From the NCBI RefSeq assembly GCF_016809835.1, contig NZ_JAFBIL020000003.1, forward strand, positions 1-64,000: a stretch of 64,000 nt of DNA, read 5' to 3'. Below, piece after piece: positions 46,336-54,745 of this stretch. Numbering within the stretch: the stretch's first letter is position 1; the number at the start of each line of letters is the position of its first letter. The translations under genes were made by a program, and so were the position numbers. The stretch comes from Massilia soli (lineage in GTDB: Bacteria > Pseudomonadota > Gammaproteobacteria > Burkholderiales > Burkholderiaceae_D). The notes under the pieces are model-generated. The model was not told the origin of the DNA. It saw only the letters and a program-made list of their open reading frames with translations, and searched no databases.

Positions 46336-46417
46336 GGAAAATACCCAGCAACACCTTGCGCCCCGGTCGACGGGGTTAAGGCATTGAAAGGGTCCGTGGA
46401 GTGCCGGCAAACAAGGA
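46336..46417 (+). repeat. Structured intergenic element, copy H
   Basis: GGAAAAT (46336-46342), CCCAGCAACACC, stem GCCCCG-GTCGA-CGGGGT (46360-46376, end pair G-T), TAAGGCATTGAAAGGGTCCG, then TGCCGGCAAACAAGGA before the ATG at 46422. The stem differs from copies A and D but again stays paired, and the loop again ends CGA. Confidence 0.7.
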
Positions 46418-46421
46418 CAAA

Positions 46422-46724
46422 ATGGTTTCCTATCCAATTCATATTCGGCGCGATACCTATCGTGGTCGAGACCCACATAAGCAACAGAAGGCACTGGATC
46501 ACAATCGTAATGTTGCGGAACTTGAGCGGAAGATCAACGAAATGCTTCAGGCGCAAACAGAGCCTATTAAGGTCTATATGTGGGCTGAGATCGCACGCGC
46601 CACAGGATTCTCCTACGACTTTGTCGCAGAAGTCGGTTACACCATTGACGGCGGAAGCGGAGGATTTACCGCGACGGCGCCGGGTGGTATCACCGACTTG
46701 ACTGCCGCTGTCAAAAACCTCTAG
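46422..46724 (+). CDS. Hypothetical protein
   Basis: 100 residues from ATG 46422 (MVSYPIHIRRDTYRGRDPHKQQKALDHNRNVAELERKINEML...), 6 nt after AAGGA; a GTG seven codons earlier is an alternative. IKVYMWAEIARATGFSYDFVAEVGYTIDGGSGGFTA has helix-turn-helix-like character. Not recognised. Confidence 0.55.
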   Translation: MVSYPIHIRRDTYRGRDPHKQQKALDHNRNVAELERKINEMLQAQTEPIKVYMWAEIARATGFSYDFVAEVGYTIDGGSGGFTATAPGGITDLTAAVKNL

Positions 46725-46738
46725 TGGTCAAGGAAAAT

Positions 46739-46954
46739 ATGACGATCTCAAAAACCAAAGCAAGTGTGCTGGCCAAAAAAATTAAGAGCAAGAAACGATT
46801 ACTCAGAAAGGCGATCCAGCGTGGCGACAAGGCGTTGGCTACGTTTCACGATATGGGCCTTCAAGATCTTGCGTTGGCTAAAAAATCAGGGCCGATGCCT
46901 GGTGAGGTAGCTCCTGGTGTGCGGCAGCTGCGAGGCGGCGGCATCGCCATCTAA
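46739..46954 (+). CDS. Small basic hypothetical protein
   Basis: 71 residues (MTISKTKASVLAKKIKSKKRLLRKAIQRGDKALA...), very lysine-rich at the N-terminus, glycine-rich at the end. Likely nucleic-acid binding by charge. Preceded by CAAGGAAAAT directly before the ATG. Not recognised. Confidence 0.55.
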   Translation: MTISKTKASVLAKKIKSKKRLLRKAIQRGDKALATFHDMGLQDLALAKKSGPMPGEVAPGVRQLRGGGIAI

Positions 46955-46967
46955 GGAAAAACGAACC

Positions 46968-47185
46968 ATGAACAAAGCAACCAATTTCGACGCCTGGGCC
47001 GCTGATGTAGCGAGTGAACTGGTCGGCCGGAATGGACGTACGGTGAGATTATCCGCTGGACCTGGCACATTCAAAGTGGCGGCGGATGGAACTGGATCGG
47101 TGGAAAGGACGTGAAGAAGCACGCCGAGGGTAGCTCAATCTCGGTTGAAGCGGCCGAGAAATCCAGGAAAATCCACCCACTGTAG
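46968..47185 (+). pseudogene. Small gene apparently broken by a frameshift
   Basis: The frame from ATG 46968 (MNKATNFDAWAADVASELVGRNGRT...) ends at 47114 in unlikely sequence. The adjacent frame from about 47042 reads GEIIRWTWHIQSGGGWNWIGG then DVKKHAEGSSISVEAAE and stops at 47185, which is far more protein-like. A frameshift near 47040 joins them into one protein of about 72 residues. The AAGGAAAAACGAACC leader matches the other cargo genes. Not recognised. Confidence 0.5.
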
Positions 47186-47230
47186 TGCCATCGCCAGCCA
47201 CGAGCTGGCCTTGGCATTAAGATGGTAGAC
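47166..47230 (+). repeat. Structured intergenic element, copy I
   Basis: GGAAAAT (47166-47172), stem GCCAGC-CACGA-GCTGGC (47193-47209), then TTGGCATTAAGATGGT. An ATG follows at 47236 but opens only a glycine/arginine-rich frame that runs antisense into the LPD7 gene, so this last element seems to have lost its gene. It marks the end of the + strand cargo. Confidence 0.7.
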
Positions 47231-47361
47231 ACGGCATGAGCGGCGTGGGCAGGGGCGGTGGAGGGGGGCGACCGCGGCGTAATCGACCAGGTGGAACCCG
47301 TGCATTTAAGGCGCGCTCGCTGGGAGTGGGTCCACGCGACGCGACTGAGATCGTTGCTCCA

Positions 47362-49629
47362 TCAACGGCCGATGGTCCTTTCCTTACCGTGCTCCTGGCG
47401 CACCTCGCTGGCCTGCTCGCGAATCCGCACTGCCGGAACGCCCTGGCGCTCGGCCATCTGGCGTGCCAGGGTTTCTTTCGCCAGCGTCATGAAGCGCTCC
47501 CGATCTTCGCGTGACTGAAAGTTCTGATCGGCGACCACCTGGGCCGCGCGCAGGATGGCGTAGGCGCCGACCAGGTCTGGATGGGCCTTCATCGCCTGCC
47601 TGGGCTCTTCGCTGCGGAAACTGTCTGCCTTGATTTCCCATTGGTTTCGGTGGGCCGCCCGCGTCTGTTTTCCGATGACCTTTCCCGCGTCATCGCGCAG
47701 ATTTGCGCTGACCGATACCGGCTGCTTGCCGAGGTTTGTCAGCTCGATATGCTGGCCGATCCGAGCCTGGCTGTCCTTGATGGCCGATTCCAGTCCCACG
47801 CCCCAGGTGGTGCGCTCTTTGCCGGCCGTGTCGCGCAATTTCACGTAGTAGTTCAACGGCTCGGCTTGGTCGAAATTGAAACGGGCCTTGCCGTGCTCAA
47901 GCAGGGTGCCGGCCAGGCGCGCCTTGACTTGGTCTTCGTGCGCTGTGTCTTTGCCATGATGGTCGGGGGCAAGCCCGCGCGCAGTTTGCGCCTGCGCCTG
48001 GGCGCGCGCCGCGTCGCGCTCGACGCTGTTGGCCAGGGTCCGGCGATCACGCTGGGCGAGCAGCGCCAGGTCCACCTCGGATGGCCTGTAGCCTTTGACG
48101 GCGATACCCTGCAGGGTCGCCTCGAGCCAGACTTTCTGGCGAAAGGCGTCGCTGCCGTTCACTCTGATGCCGTCCCATTCGCGCGCACTGGCAATCTTGA
48201 CCAGGTCGGAAACGATGCGCGCGCTGCTGGACTTGGTCTCCAGCCGTGTCCCCTTATCTTCGAATGCCTGCAAGGTCGGCTTTTGCGGGTAGTGGAACTT
48301 GTTGCCGACCCGCAGATAGGCCTCTTCGATCTCCCTTGGGATGCGCAGCGTGGGCTTGTCGGCTGGCTCGGGAACGTTGGTGGCGACGGCAGCTAGAGCG
48401 GGAGGCAGCCGATGCTTCAATTTATCCAGATCGACCTGCCGGCCCACGCCGCGCGTCGGCCTGGCGCGCGCCTTATCAGCGGGGCTTGCCTGCTGGACGC
48501 GTGCGTCGTCGCGCGCGATGCTGTTGATTTCCATTCCCGGCTGCCTGGTCTGGCGCGGTTGCGCGCCCGCGGTCGCGGTTGCCGGTTCACGCTTGAGCGA
48601 CTGCAGGCGCTCGTCAAGTTCGGCGGCGTGGATATCGCTCTCGACTTCCAGCGCGGCATCTGGGTGTTGACGCGACAGCGCGGCGCGGTAGTCAGGGTGG
48701 CGCCGTGCGGCGGTGACCATCACCATTCTGGCCAGATGCCTTCGCTCCGCGGAAATCTCCTGCAGGGCCTCGGCGTCCTGGCGGACCCAGTTGGACGTAT
48801 CGGTGAACGAGCGCGCTTGTTGCTGGTCGAGGGCGGCCTGCATGCGGATGACCAGGGCGCTCAAGCGTTCGCGGTCAGCGCTGGACATGGCGCTGGTCGC
48901 CGCCGGCGTTGCGGGCTCGTCAATCGCCGCGGATGGGCTCATTGTCTTACTGTCTTGCTGCGCGTGCTGTTCGAAGGCGGCGCGCACGGCGTCGTCGTGG
49001 AAGCGCAGCTGCCCGCTATCCGGATCGCGGTCCATCAGGCTGGTCTGGCCGCGCACGAGGGCGGGCATGGATGCCAATTCGCTCAGGCGGAACGCCGCGA
49101 TCGCATCGTTCAGATCGTCGTGCTCGCGCACCACTGGTCCGAATTCGTCGTAGTGCTTTAGTTGGTAGCCGGCGCTTTCGTCGGCGCGGGCTACTGGGTC
49201 TGGCGTGGCAGGCATGGCTGTCGGGACGGGCGCCTTGTCGGTCCCACGCGTACTCGCGGCCGCTTTGTTCCGTGCCTTGGCTGCCACGCTGGTGCTATGA
49301 CTCTGGACCGATATCAGGTCGGCGCCTTCGAGCTTGCCGGCGATGCCGTGTTCGGGTTGATTGCGTTTGCCCCGCCCGATTCCTTGTTCCATCTTCTGCC
49401 GGTTGGCCTGGCCGACCAGGGTGTCGACTTCGGGGGCGGTAAGGCCCGAAAATGCGGCGACTTCCTTGCGTCCGCGGTAAAAGCGCAAGTCGGCCGTGGC
49501 GATCGCGCTGCGCTGGTCTTTCGCAGCGCCTGGTTCGGCGGCGCGTTCGTAGGTCAGCGCGTAACGCACCTGGGTGACGATGCGGTCGTCGAGCAGGAAG
49601 CGCTGCTGGTCCGGTGTAGCCTGTGCCAT
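47362..49629 (-). CDS. LPD7/KfrB-domain protein of the conjugation region
   Basis: 755 residues. The region FHYPQKPTLQAFEDKGTRLETKSSSARIVSDLVKIASAREWDGIRVNGSDAFRQKVWLEATLQGIAVKGYRPSE (about 430-520) is an LPD7 domain. GKARFNFDQAEPLNYYVKLRDTAGKERTTWGVGLESAI (about 590-635) is a KfrB-like domain. Both commonly form the C-terminal parts of TraI/VirD2-type relaxases and related polyvalent proteins. No relaxase His triad or catalytic Tyr motif is visible in the N-terminal half, which is instead Ala/Asp/Gln-rich. It follows virD4 with a 9-nt gap, last gene of the transfer operon. Confidence 0.75.
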   Translation of the reverse strand: MAQATPDQQRFLLDDRIVTQVRYALTYERAAEPGAAKDQRSAIATADLRFYRGRKEVAAFSGLTAPEVDTLVGQANRQKMEQGIGRGKRNQPEHGIAGKLEGADLISVQSHSTSVAAKARNKAAASTRGTDKAPVPTAMPATPDPVARADESAGYQLKHYDEFGPVVREHDDLNDAIAAFRLSELASMPALVRGQTSLMDRDPDSGQLRFHDDAVRAAFEQHAQQDSKTMSPSAAIDEPATPAATSAMSSADRERLSALVIRMQAALDQQQARSFTDTSNWVRQDAEALQEISAERRHLARMVMVTAARRHPDYRAALSRQHPDAALEVESDIHAAELDERLQSLKREPATATAGAQPRQTRQPGMEINSIARDDARVQQASPADKARARPTRGVGRQVDLDKLKHRLPPALAAVATNVPEPADKPTLRIPREIEEAYLRVGNKFHYPQKPTLQAFEDKGTRLETKSSSARIVSDLVKIASAREWDGIRVNGSDAFRQKVWLEATLQGIAVKGYRPSEVDLALLAQRDRRTLANSVERDAARAQAQAQTARGLAPDHHGKDTAHEDQVKARLAGTLLEHGKARFNFDQAEPLNYYVKLRDTAGKERTTWGVGLESAIKDSQARIGQHIELTNLGKQPVSVSANLRDDAGKVIGKQTRAAHRNQWEIKADSFRSEEPRQAMKAHPDLVGAYAILRAAQVVADQNFQSREDRERFMTLAKETLARQMAERQGVPAVRIREQASEVRQEHGKERTIGR

Positions 49630-49638
49630 GTCGTTCTC

Positions 49639-51612
49639 CTATGCCGCCATGCCGAAGCGCGACAGCAGTTCATTGACGCCGGCTTGCAGCTCGGCGTCGG
49701 TGGGTTTGTCGCCTGGAATCTGGATATCGCTGAAGTCGCAACTGAAGGCATCGGCGGGCAGGGTGGCGACCCGGTCGATGTCGTTCGCGTTCAGCACCCG
49801 CTCGATGGTTCGCCTGGCCGTGCCGTCGCTGATGTCGGGTTGCGGGGTGGAAAAGCTGTAGGTGGGGTGGGTCACTTCCAGCAGCGGCACCGGGGCCCGC
49901 AGTTCGCCGCGCCCGGCAGCTTTCTCCAACTGCGCCTTGGTCGGCAAGGCCTTGCCAAGGGCGGCCAGCGAGGGGGAGATTTCCTTGAGCCGGTCCATGA
50001 ACACGGGCATGGTGTAGTACTGGACTTTCTTGCACAGCACCGGTAACAGGTGGGCCATGAACAGGAATTGCTGCCACATGCCGATCTGGCGGATTTCCTG
50101 CGGCAGCATCAGGGGCCGGGCCTGCTCGGACTTGTTGATCGTGCGGCCTGGCTGGCCTGTGGTTCTGCCGGTGGTGGTGACTTTCCAGGTCCGGTCGCCC
50201 AGCATGGAGGCGATCTTGTCGGCGCGCTCGGGGTCGTCCTGCGGGGGGCTGAACATGATGTGCACGCCGAGGTTGCCGGCGAAGGCGCGCGCGCCGCGTT
50301 CGCCGTAGACTTCGGCCAGTTGCGACTCGGAGTGGTAGATCGCCAGCACCTTGACGCCATATCCGGCCAGATAGGCGACGCCCTTGAGCAGGGCCTGGAT
50401 GCGGCCGCAGGCGGTCAGCTCGTCGAGCAGCAGCAGGACCTTGAATTTCAGGCGCTTGTCCTTGTTGGGCGTTTCGCCCGTATTGCAGTCGATGAGCTGC
50501 TGCCAGAACAGGTTCAGGAGGGGGCCGAAGCGGTCGAGGTCGCCTGGCTGGATGCCGACATAGATCGACATGCGCTGGCGGCGCAGGTCGCGGAAATCGA
50601 AATCGTTGGCGGACGTCGCCGCGTCCACCAGCGGATTGTAAAAGGGTTCGAAGCGTGACGAGAACGTCTTGCGGATCGAGGTGCGGGTGTTCTCGGCGGT
50701 GCTGATGAAGTCGTTCAGGGCGGCCATGCACACGCCCGAGAGGGGATTGCCGGCCGCAATGCGCTCGGCCATGACGCGCTTGAAGAATTTGCCCGCTTCT
50801 TCCTGCTGGGTCACGCAGCGCAGTACCGCCGCCATGGTGACCGGCTGGCCCGGTGTTTCGAGCAGGTAGAGGACGGTGCCCAGCATCAGCGACCTGGCCG
50901 AGGAACTCCAGATCGGGTCCTGGCCCTCGATGTCGGGGAAGATGAAATTGGCGATCTTCTGGATGTCGTTGATGCGGAAGTTCGGGTCGTCGCTGATGTA
51001 GGCGAGCGGATTCCAGCGGTGCGAGCGGTAGTCGAGGGCGGCGGGATTGAACAGGTAGCATTGCTGGCCGTACCTGGCGCGGTAGCCCGAGGTCAGGTCG
51101 TGCAGTTCGTTCTTGGGATCGTTGACGACCAGGCTGTCCCGGTAGTTCAGGGCATTGGGCACGCAAACCGCGACGCCCTTGCCGGAGCGCGATTCGGCGT
51201 CGACGACGGCATGGGCGTCGCCGCCGTACATCAGCAAGGTGTCGCCGACCTGCCCGACGATCACGCCGTCACTGCCCATCAGGCCTGCCTTGCGCATTTC
51301 GCGCCTGCTGGCAAAGCGCGCATCGCCATGCTGTTTCCTGGCGCGCGGCTTGAGTACGAGGAAGAGGGGCAGGGCGATCGCGACGAAGCTGAAGGCTGCG
51401 GCAATGAACAGCTTGTTGCGGACAGGGGCGAGGTCGCCGTAATGGAACCAGTACTGGTACACCGTCAGCATGCCTGCTTCGGCGGGATCGCGCCGCAACA
51501 GGTGCAGCACGGCGGCGCCGGCCAGATAGTTCCACAGCGCGGCGACCGTGCACAGCGCGGTGCCGGCCAGCAGGCGCTTAAGCCATAAGGGATTTTTTGT
51601 GTTCTGGTTCAT
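49639..51612 (-). CDS. virD4: Type IV coupling protein VirD4/TraG
   Basis: 657 residues. Two N-terminal membrane spans (TALCTVAALWNYLAGAAVL and LFIAAAFSFVAIALPLFLVL), then Walker A within DAESRSGKGVAVCVPNALNYRDSLVVNDPKNEL and Walker B in KFKVLLLLDELTACG. The C-terminal part includes NLGVHIMFSPPQDDPERADKIASMLGDRTWKV. It links the relaxosome to the secretion channel and powers DNA transfer. Its start overlaps the virB11 end by 35 nt. Confidence 0.95.
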   Translation of the reverse strand: MNQNTKNPLWLKRLLAGTALCTVAALWNYLAGAAVLHLLRRDPAEAGMLTVYQYWFHYGDLAPVRNKLFIAAAFSFVAIALPLFLVLKPRARKQHGDARFASRREMRKAGLMGSDGVIVGQVGDTLLMYGGDAHAVVDAESRSGKGVAVCVPNALNYRDSLVVNDPKNELHDLTSGYRARYGQQCYLFNPAALDYRSHRWNPLAYISDDPNFRINDIQKIANFIFPDIEGQDPIWSSSARSLMLGTVLYLLETPGQPVTMAAVLRCVTQQEEAGKFFKRVMAERIAAGNPLSGVCMAALNDFISTAENTRTSIRKTFSSRFEPFYNPLVDAATSANDFDFRDLRRQRMSIYVGIQPGDLDRFGPLLNLFWQQLIDCNTGETPNKDKRLKFKVLLLLDELTACGRIQALLKGVAYLAGYGVKVLAIYHSESQLAEVYGERGARAFAGNLGVHIMFSPPQDDPERADKIASMLGDRTWKVTTTGRTTGQPGRTINKSEQARPLMLPQEIRQIGMWQQFLFMAHLLPVLCKKVQYYTMPVFMDRLKEISPSLAALGKALPTKAQLEKAAGRGELRAPVPLLEVTHPTYSFSTPQPDISDGTARRTIERVLNANDIDRVATLPADAFSCDFSDIQIPGDKPTDAELQAGVNELLSRFGMAA

Positions 51613-52648
51613 AGTAGATCTCGGTGACGACGCGGCGCCCCTGCACGACCTTGAACTGGATGACGATGTCGATGCACAGATGGACCATCGCGCGGATATC
51701 GGCGGTGCTCATGGTGCGACCGTCGTCGCTGCGCCGGATCAGCGAAATCAGGCGCTCGATGCACAGCCGTGGGCTTTCCGCGTGCATGGTGGTGATGCTG
51801 CCAGGGTGCCCGCTGCTGACGGTGTCCATGAAATAGTAGGCTTCGTTGCCGCTGATAAGCTCGGCCAGGAAGACGCGATCAGGCTTCTGGCGCAGGCTGC
51901 TTTGCATCAGCGACTGCGGCGTCGCTTCCGACAGGCCCTGGCCGTCGCCGCTGTAGAACAGCGCCACGCTGTTGTCGTGGGTCGCCCGCAGCTTGAGTTC
52001 GTCGACGTTTTCAATGCTGAGCAGGCGTTCGTGCGCGGGAATGCGGGCGACGATGGCGCGCGCGAAGGTGGTCTTGCCGGAGCCGGTGGCGCCGCTGACG
52101 ATGATGTTCTGGCGGCTCTGAACGGCCAGGTCGATGAAGTCGCGGTAGCGCCGCTGGCGCTTTAAATCCAGCAGCGCGGCTTCATCGGCGCTGAGCTGCC
52201 GCGGCTGGTCGACGACGGCGGCGAACGCGCCTTGCTGCTCGTACGCGTCGAGGGTCAGAAAGACGCTGGAAGGCTGGCGGATGGTAAAGCTGATGGTGCC
52301 CGGGAGCGTGGCCGGCGGGCGCACGATGCGGCAGCGCTGGCCGCCGGGCAGGGTGGCCGACAGCATCGGATGCTTTTCGTCGAGGCGCTGGGCCGAGTAG
52401 GTGGCGATCAGCTGTGCCAACCGTTCGCAGTAGGTGAAGTCCAGCTGTGGCGCGTCGTGGAACAACCAGCCATGGATGCCCTCGCGCTGAACGACGACCT
52501 GGCCTGGCTTGTTGATGCACACTTCGGTGGTGCCGGGCAGCGCGAGGAAGGTCTGCAGCGGCGCCAGAAAGTGATTGAGCGCGAGGTCGGCGCGCAGCGA
52601 CGCGTCGTCGCCAGGCACGGCAGCCAGCCTATTGGGCGCGGATGTCAT
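51578..52648 (-). CDS. virB11: Type IV secretion ATPase VirB11
   Basis: About 356 residues from ATG 52648 (MTSAPNRLAAVPG). Walker A is GATGSGKTTFARA; the Asp box and His box follow in LLSIENVDELKL and AESPRLCIERLISLI; GHPGSITTMHAES is the conserved VirB11 region. It forms a hexameric traffic ATPase at the cytoplasmic face of the channel. It overlaps virB10 by 20 nt and virD4 by 35 nt. Confidence 0.95.
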   Translation of the reverse strand: MTSAPNRLAAVPGDDASLRADLALNHFLAPLQTFLALPGTTEVCINKPGQVVVQREGIHGWLFHDAPQLDFTYCERLAQLIATYSAQRLDEKHPMLSATLPGGQRCRIVRPPATLPGTISFTIRQPSSVFLTLDAYEQQGAFAAVVDQPRQLSADEAALLDLKRQRRYRDFIDLAVQSRQNIIVSGATGSGKTTFARAIVARIPAHERLLSIENVDELKLRATHDNSVALFYSGDGQGLSEATPQSLMQSSLRQKPDRVFLAELISGNEAYYFMDTVSSGHPGSITTMHAESPRLCIERLISLIRRSDDGRTMSTADIRAMVHLCIDIVIQFKVVQGRRVVTEIYYEPEHKKSLMA

Positions 52649-53924
52649 ACACACTCCGGAAATCGAGATCGCGGGCGACGAAGACATTGATCTGGTCGCC
52701 ATGGTTCTTGCGCAGGGTGGGCGGGATGTTGATGCTGCCCTTGAGGGCTTCGGTGGCCATGTTCTGGGCCGCGGCCTGGGTGGTGCTCAGGTTGATCGTG
52801 GTGCTGGCGCTGTCGGACCGGTCGGCGGCGATGGTGAGGGCGTCGTCGATCAGGCTGAGCAGGATGGCGCCGCCGAAGCGCTGCCAGAAGTGGGTGTCAA
52901 CGTAGCCGTTCAATCCGCCCGCGCCAAGGGCGTCGGTGCCGGGCGAATCGAGCTGGATGACGATGCCCTGCGGGGTCTCGATCCGGGTCCACAGGACGAA
53001 AATCCTGGCCTGTCCCTGTTTCAGGCCGCCCGCGTACTGACCGACGATCTTGCTGCCGGCGTCGAGCAGGACCAGCTTGCGGTTGGACGAGTACATCGGC
53101 CGGCTCAGCACGCAGCTGGTCATCCCCGGGACCGTGGAATCGATGCGGGTCTCGAGCACGCAATCCATGGAGGCGCCCTTGGTGATGAGGTAGCTGGGAT
53201 CGGGAAGCATGGCGGCCTGGGTGGCGCGGGTGATGGTGGGCTGCAGGCTGGCATGGAGTTCGTCGCCGGACTGCGACTGGCCACTCGTCGCCGTGTTCGA
53301 GGCGAGCTGCAACGGCATGCCGGATTCGGCCGCGCCAGCGGTGAAGGGAAGATTCATTGCGCCCATTTCCGGGATCGCGGTGCGCGCTATCGCGGTATCT
53401 CCCTCCAGCTCCACGGTTAACGCGCCGCGCTGCTTGCGCAGCCGGGCGACTTGCTGCGGCGTCAGTGGCGGCGGGGCGGCGGCCGGGGTGGTTCCGGTCG
53501 CTGGTGCCTGGAGCGTATCCTCCGGTGGCGGAGGGCGATCGGGCGCGTCGAGCATGCCGCCGACCAGATGGACGCCGGTGGCATCGGCGTCATCGGGCGT
53601 GTTGATGGGCCGTTCGGCGGGCAGGGGCGGGACCATGATCGCGGGGAGCGCGCCGCCGATGGTATTGGCCCTGGCGACGTCGGCTTCCTTTTTCTTGGCG
53701 ATTTTTTCCTGGCGCGTGGCGCCGGTATTGAGCTGGTAGATCAGATACAGGCCCATGCACGCGATGAATGCCAGAGCGAGCGCGCTGGTCACCTTGCTGC
53801 CGCGCCTGGGAGCGTTCACGGACGGTATTTCGCGGTCGGCCGATGCGACCGCCTCGCGCTCAGGCGCATCCCTGCCGCCTAGCGCGCGGTGCGCGAACAT
53901 CCGCTTAATACGATCGAAGGTCAT
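52629..53924 (-). CDS. virB10: Type IV secretion core protein VirB10
   Basis: 431 residues. A cytoplasmic lead is followed by one membrane span (VTSALALAFIACMGLYLIYQL, about 44-64), a proline-rich periplasmic spacer (PPPPEDTLQAPATGTTPAAAPPPLTP), and the C-terminal beta-barrel domain with YLITKGASMDCVLETRIDSTVPGMTSCVLSRPMYSSNRKLVLLDAGSKIVGQY. It spans both membranes and gates the outer-membrane pore. It overlaps virB9 by 4 nt. Confidence 0.95.
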   Translation of the reverse strand: MTFDRIKRMFAHRALGGRDAPEREAVASADREIPSVNAPRRGSKVTSALALAFIACMGLYLIYQLNTGATRQEKIAKKKEADVARANTIGGALPAIMVPPLPAERPINTPDDADATGVHLVGGMLDAPDRPPPPEDTLQAPATGTTPAAAPPPLTPQQVARLRKQRGALTVELEGDTAIARTAIPEMGAMNLPFTAGAAESGMPLQLASNTATSGQSQSGDELHASLQPTITRATQAAMLPDPSYLITKGASMDCVLETRIDSTVPGMTSCVLSRPMYSSNRKLVLLDAGSKIVGQYAGGLKQGQARIFVLWTRIETPQGIVIQLDSPGTDALGAGGLNGYVDTHFWQRFGGAILLSLIDDALTIAADRSDSASTTINLSTTQAAAQNMATEALKGSINIPPTLRKNHGDQINVFVARDLDFRSVYDIRAQ

Positions 53925-54745
53925 GACGGGTTCCTTTTGACGGCGCGCTGCACACCCGGCATGGTGGCGCCCGCAGGGTGTCCGCGGCCGACCGGATCGA
54001 ACGATTCATTGAACACGCAGGCGACCGCACCTCCCTTGCGCAGGATGAATTTGCGTGCGAGGGCGTGGATGACAACCGTCTTGCCTTCGACAGTGCGGTT
54101 GACCAGGCTCTCGCTGCCGTCGGCATTGATGATGAAGATGGCGGGTATGTCGCGGTTGCCCTTGAAGGTCAGCCTGGTGAAGGTGCCGTCGTCGCTGGCC
54201 TCGTCGGGGGCGAGGTCGGCGGAGCCCTGGACGTGGTAGTTCGTGTTGACGGTCGGGTGGGACTGGCCAAGGCGCTCGGCCAGGCGCTGCTGCTCGGCCA
54301 GGCGCAGCGCGGACTGGGACGAGCGGGCGGCGTCTTCGCGCGGGTAGCGGAAGTTGACCTGGTAATACATGTCGCGTCGGTCGCTGCGGCCGCTCTTGCG
54401 CCAGTGCGAGCTCAGGTCGAAGCTGTAGGCGCGGCGGTTGGTGAGGATGGTCATATTGGTGCGGCCGTTCTCCTCCTTTGGTTTGACCAGCACGTGGTTG
54501 CCCTGGGTGGCGAAGGTCCAGGCATCCTTGTCGCCCATGAAGATCCCGCGCGGGAGCACACTTTCTCCTTCGGCCAGAACGATGTCGATCTGGTAGCCGA
54601 AATGAGCGACCAGCTTGACCACGTCGGCCGGGTTGTAGTCGACGTAGCGCACGCGCGGATCGTGCTTGCCCGGCTTGGGGGTGGTCAGTGACAGTGCCGC
54701 GCCGGCCGGCAGAAGCAGCGCCACGGCCAGCAGGAGCGCTTTCAT
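53921..54745 (-). CDS. virB9: Type IV secretion core protein VirB9
   Basis: 274 residues. Signal peptide MKALLLAVALLLPAGAALSL, then the VirB9/CagX N-terminal domain (DPRVRYVDYNPADVVKLVAHFGYQIDIVLAEGE) and the C-terminal domain ending with LTFKGNRDIPAIFIINADGSESLVNRTVEGKTVVIHALARKFILRKG. Partner of VirB7 and VirB10 in the outer-membrane complex. It overlaps virB8 and virB10 by 4 nt each. Confidence 0.95.
   Translation of the reverse strand: MKALLLAVALLLPAGAALSLTTPKPGKHDPRVRYVDYNPADVVKLVAHFGYQIDIVLAEGESVLPRGIFMGDKDAWTFATQGNHVLVKPKEENGRTNMTILTNRRAYSFDLSSHWRKSGRSDRRDMYYQVNFRYPREDAARSSQSALRLAEQQRLAERLGQSHPTVNTNYHVQGSADLAPDEASDDGTFTRLTFKGNRDIPAIFIINADGSESLVNRTVEGKTVVIHALARKFILRKGGAVACVFNESFDPVGRGHPAGATMPGVQRAVKRNPS

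Noticed and set aside
34288-47230. Classical integron gene-cassette array
   Set aside because: No IntI gene, no attI, and the element lacks the RYYYAAC/GTTRRRY core sites of attC; only the general layout is similar.
47236-47514. Gene starting right after element I
   Set aside because: The translation is Gly/Arg-rich, has no family features and overlaps the end of the LPD7 gene on the other strand.
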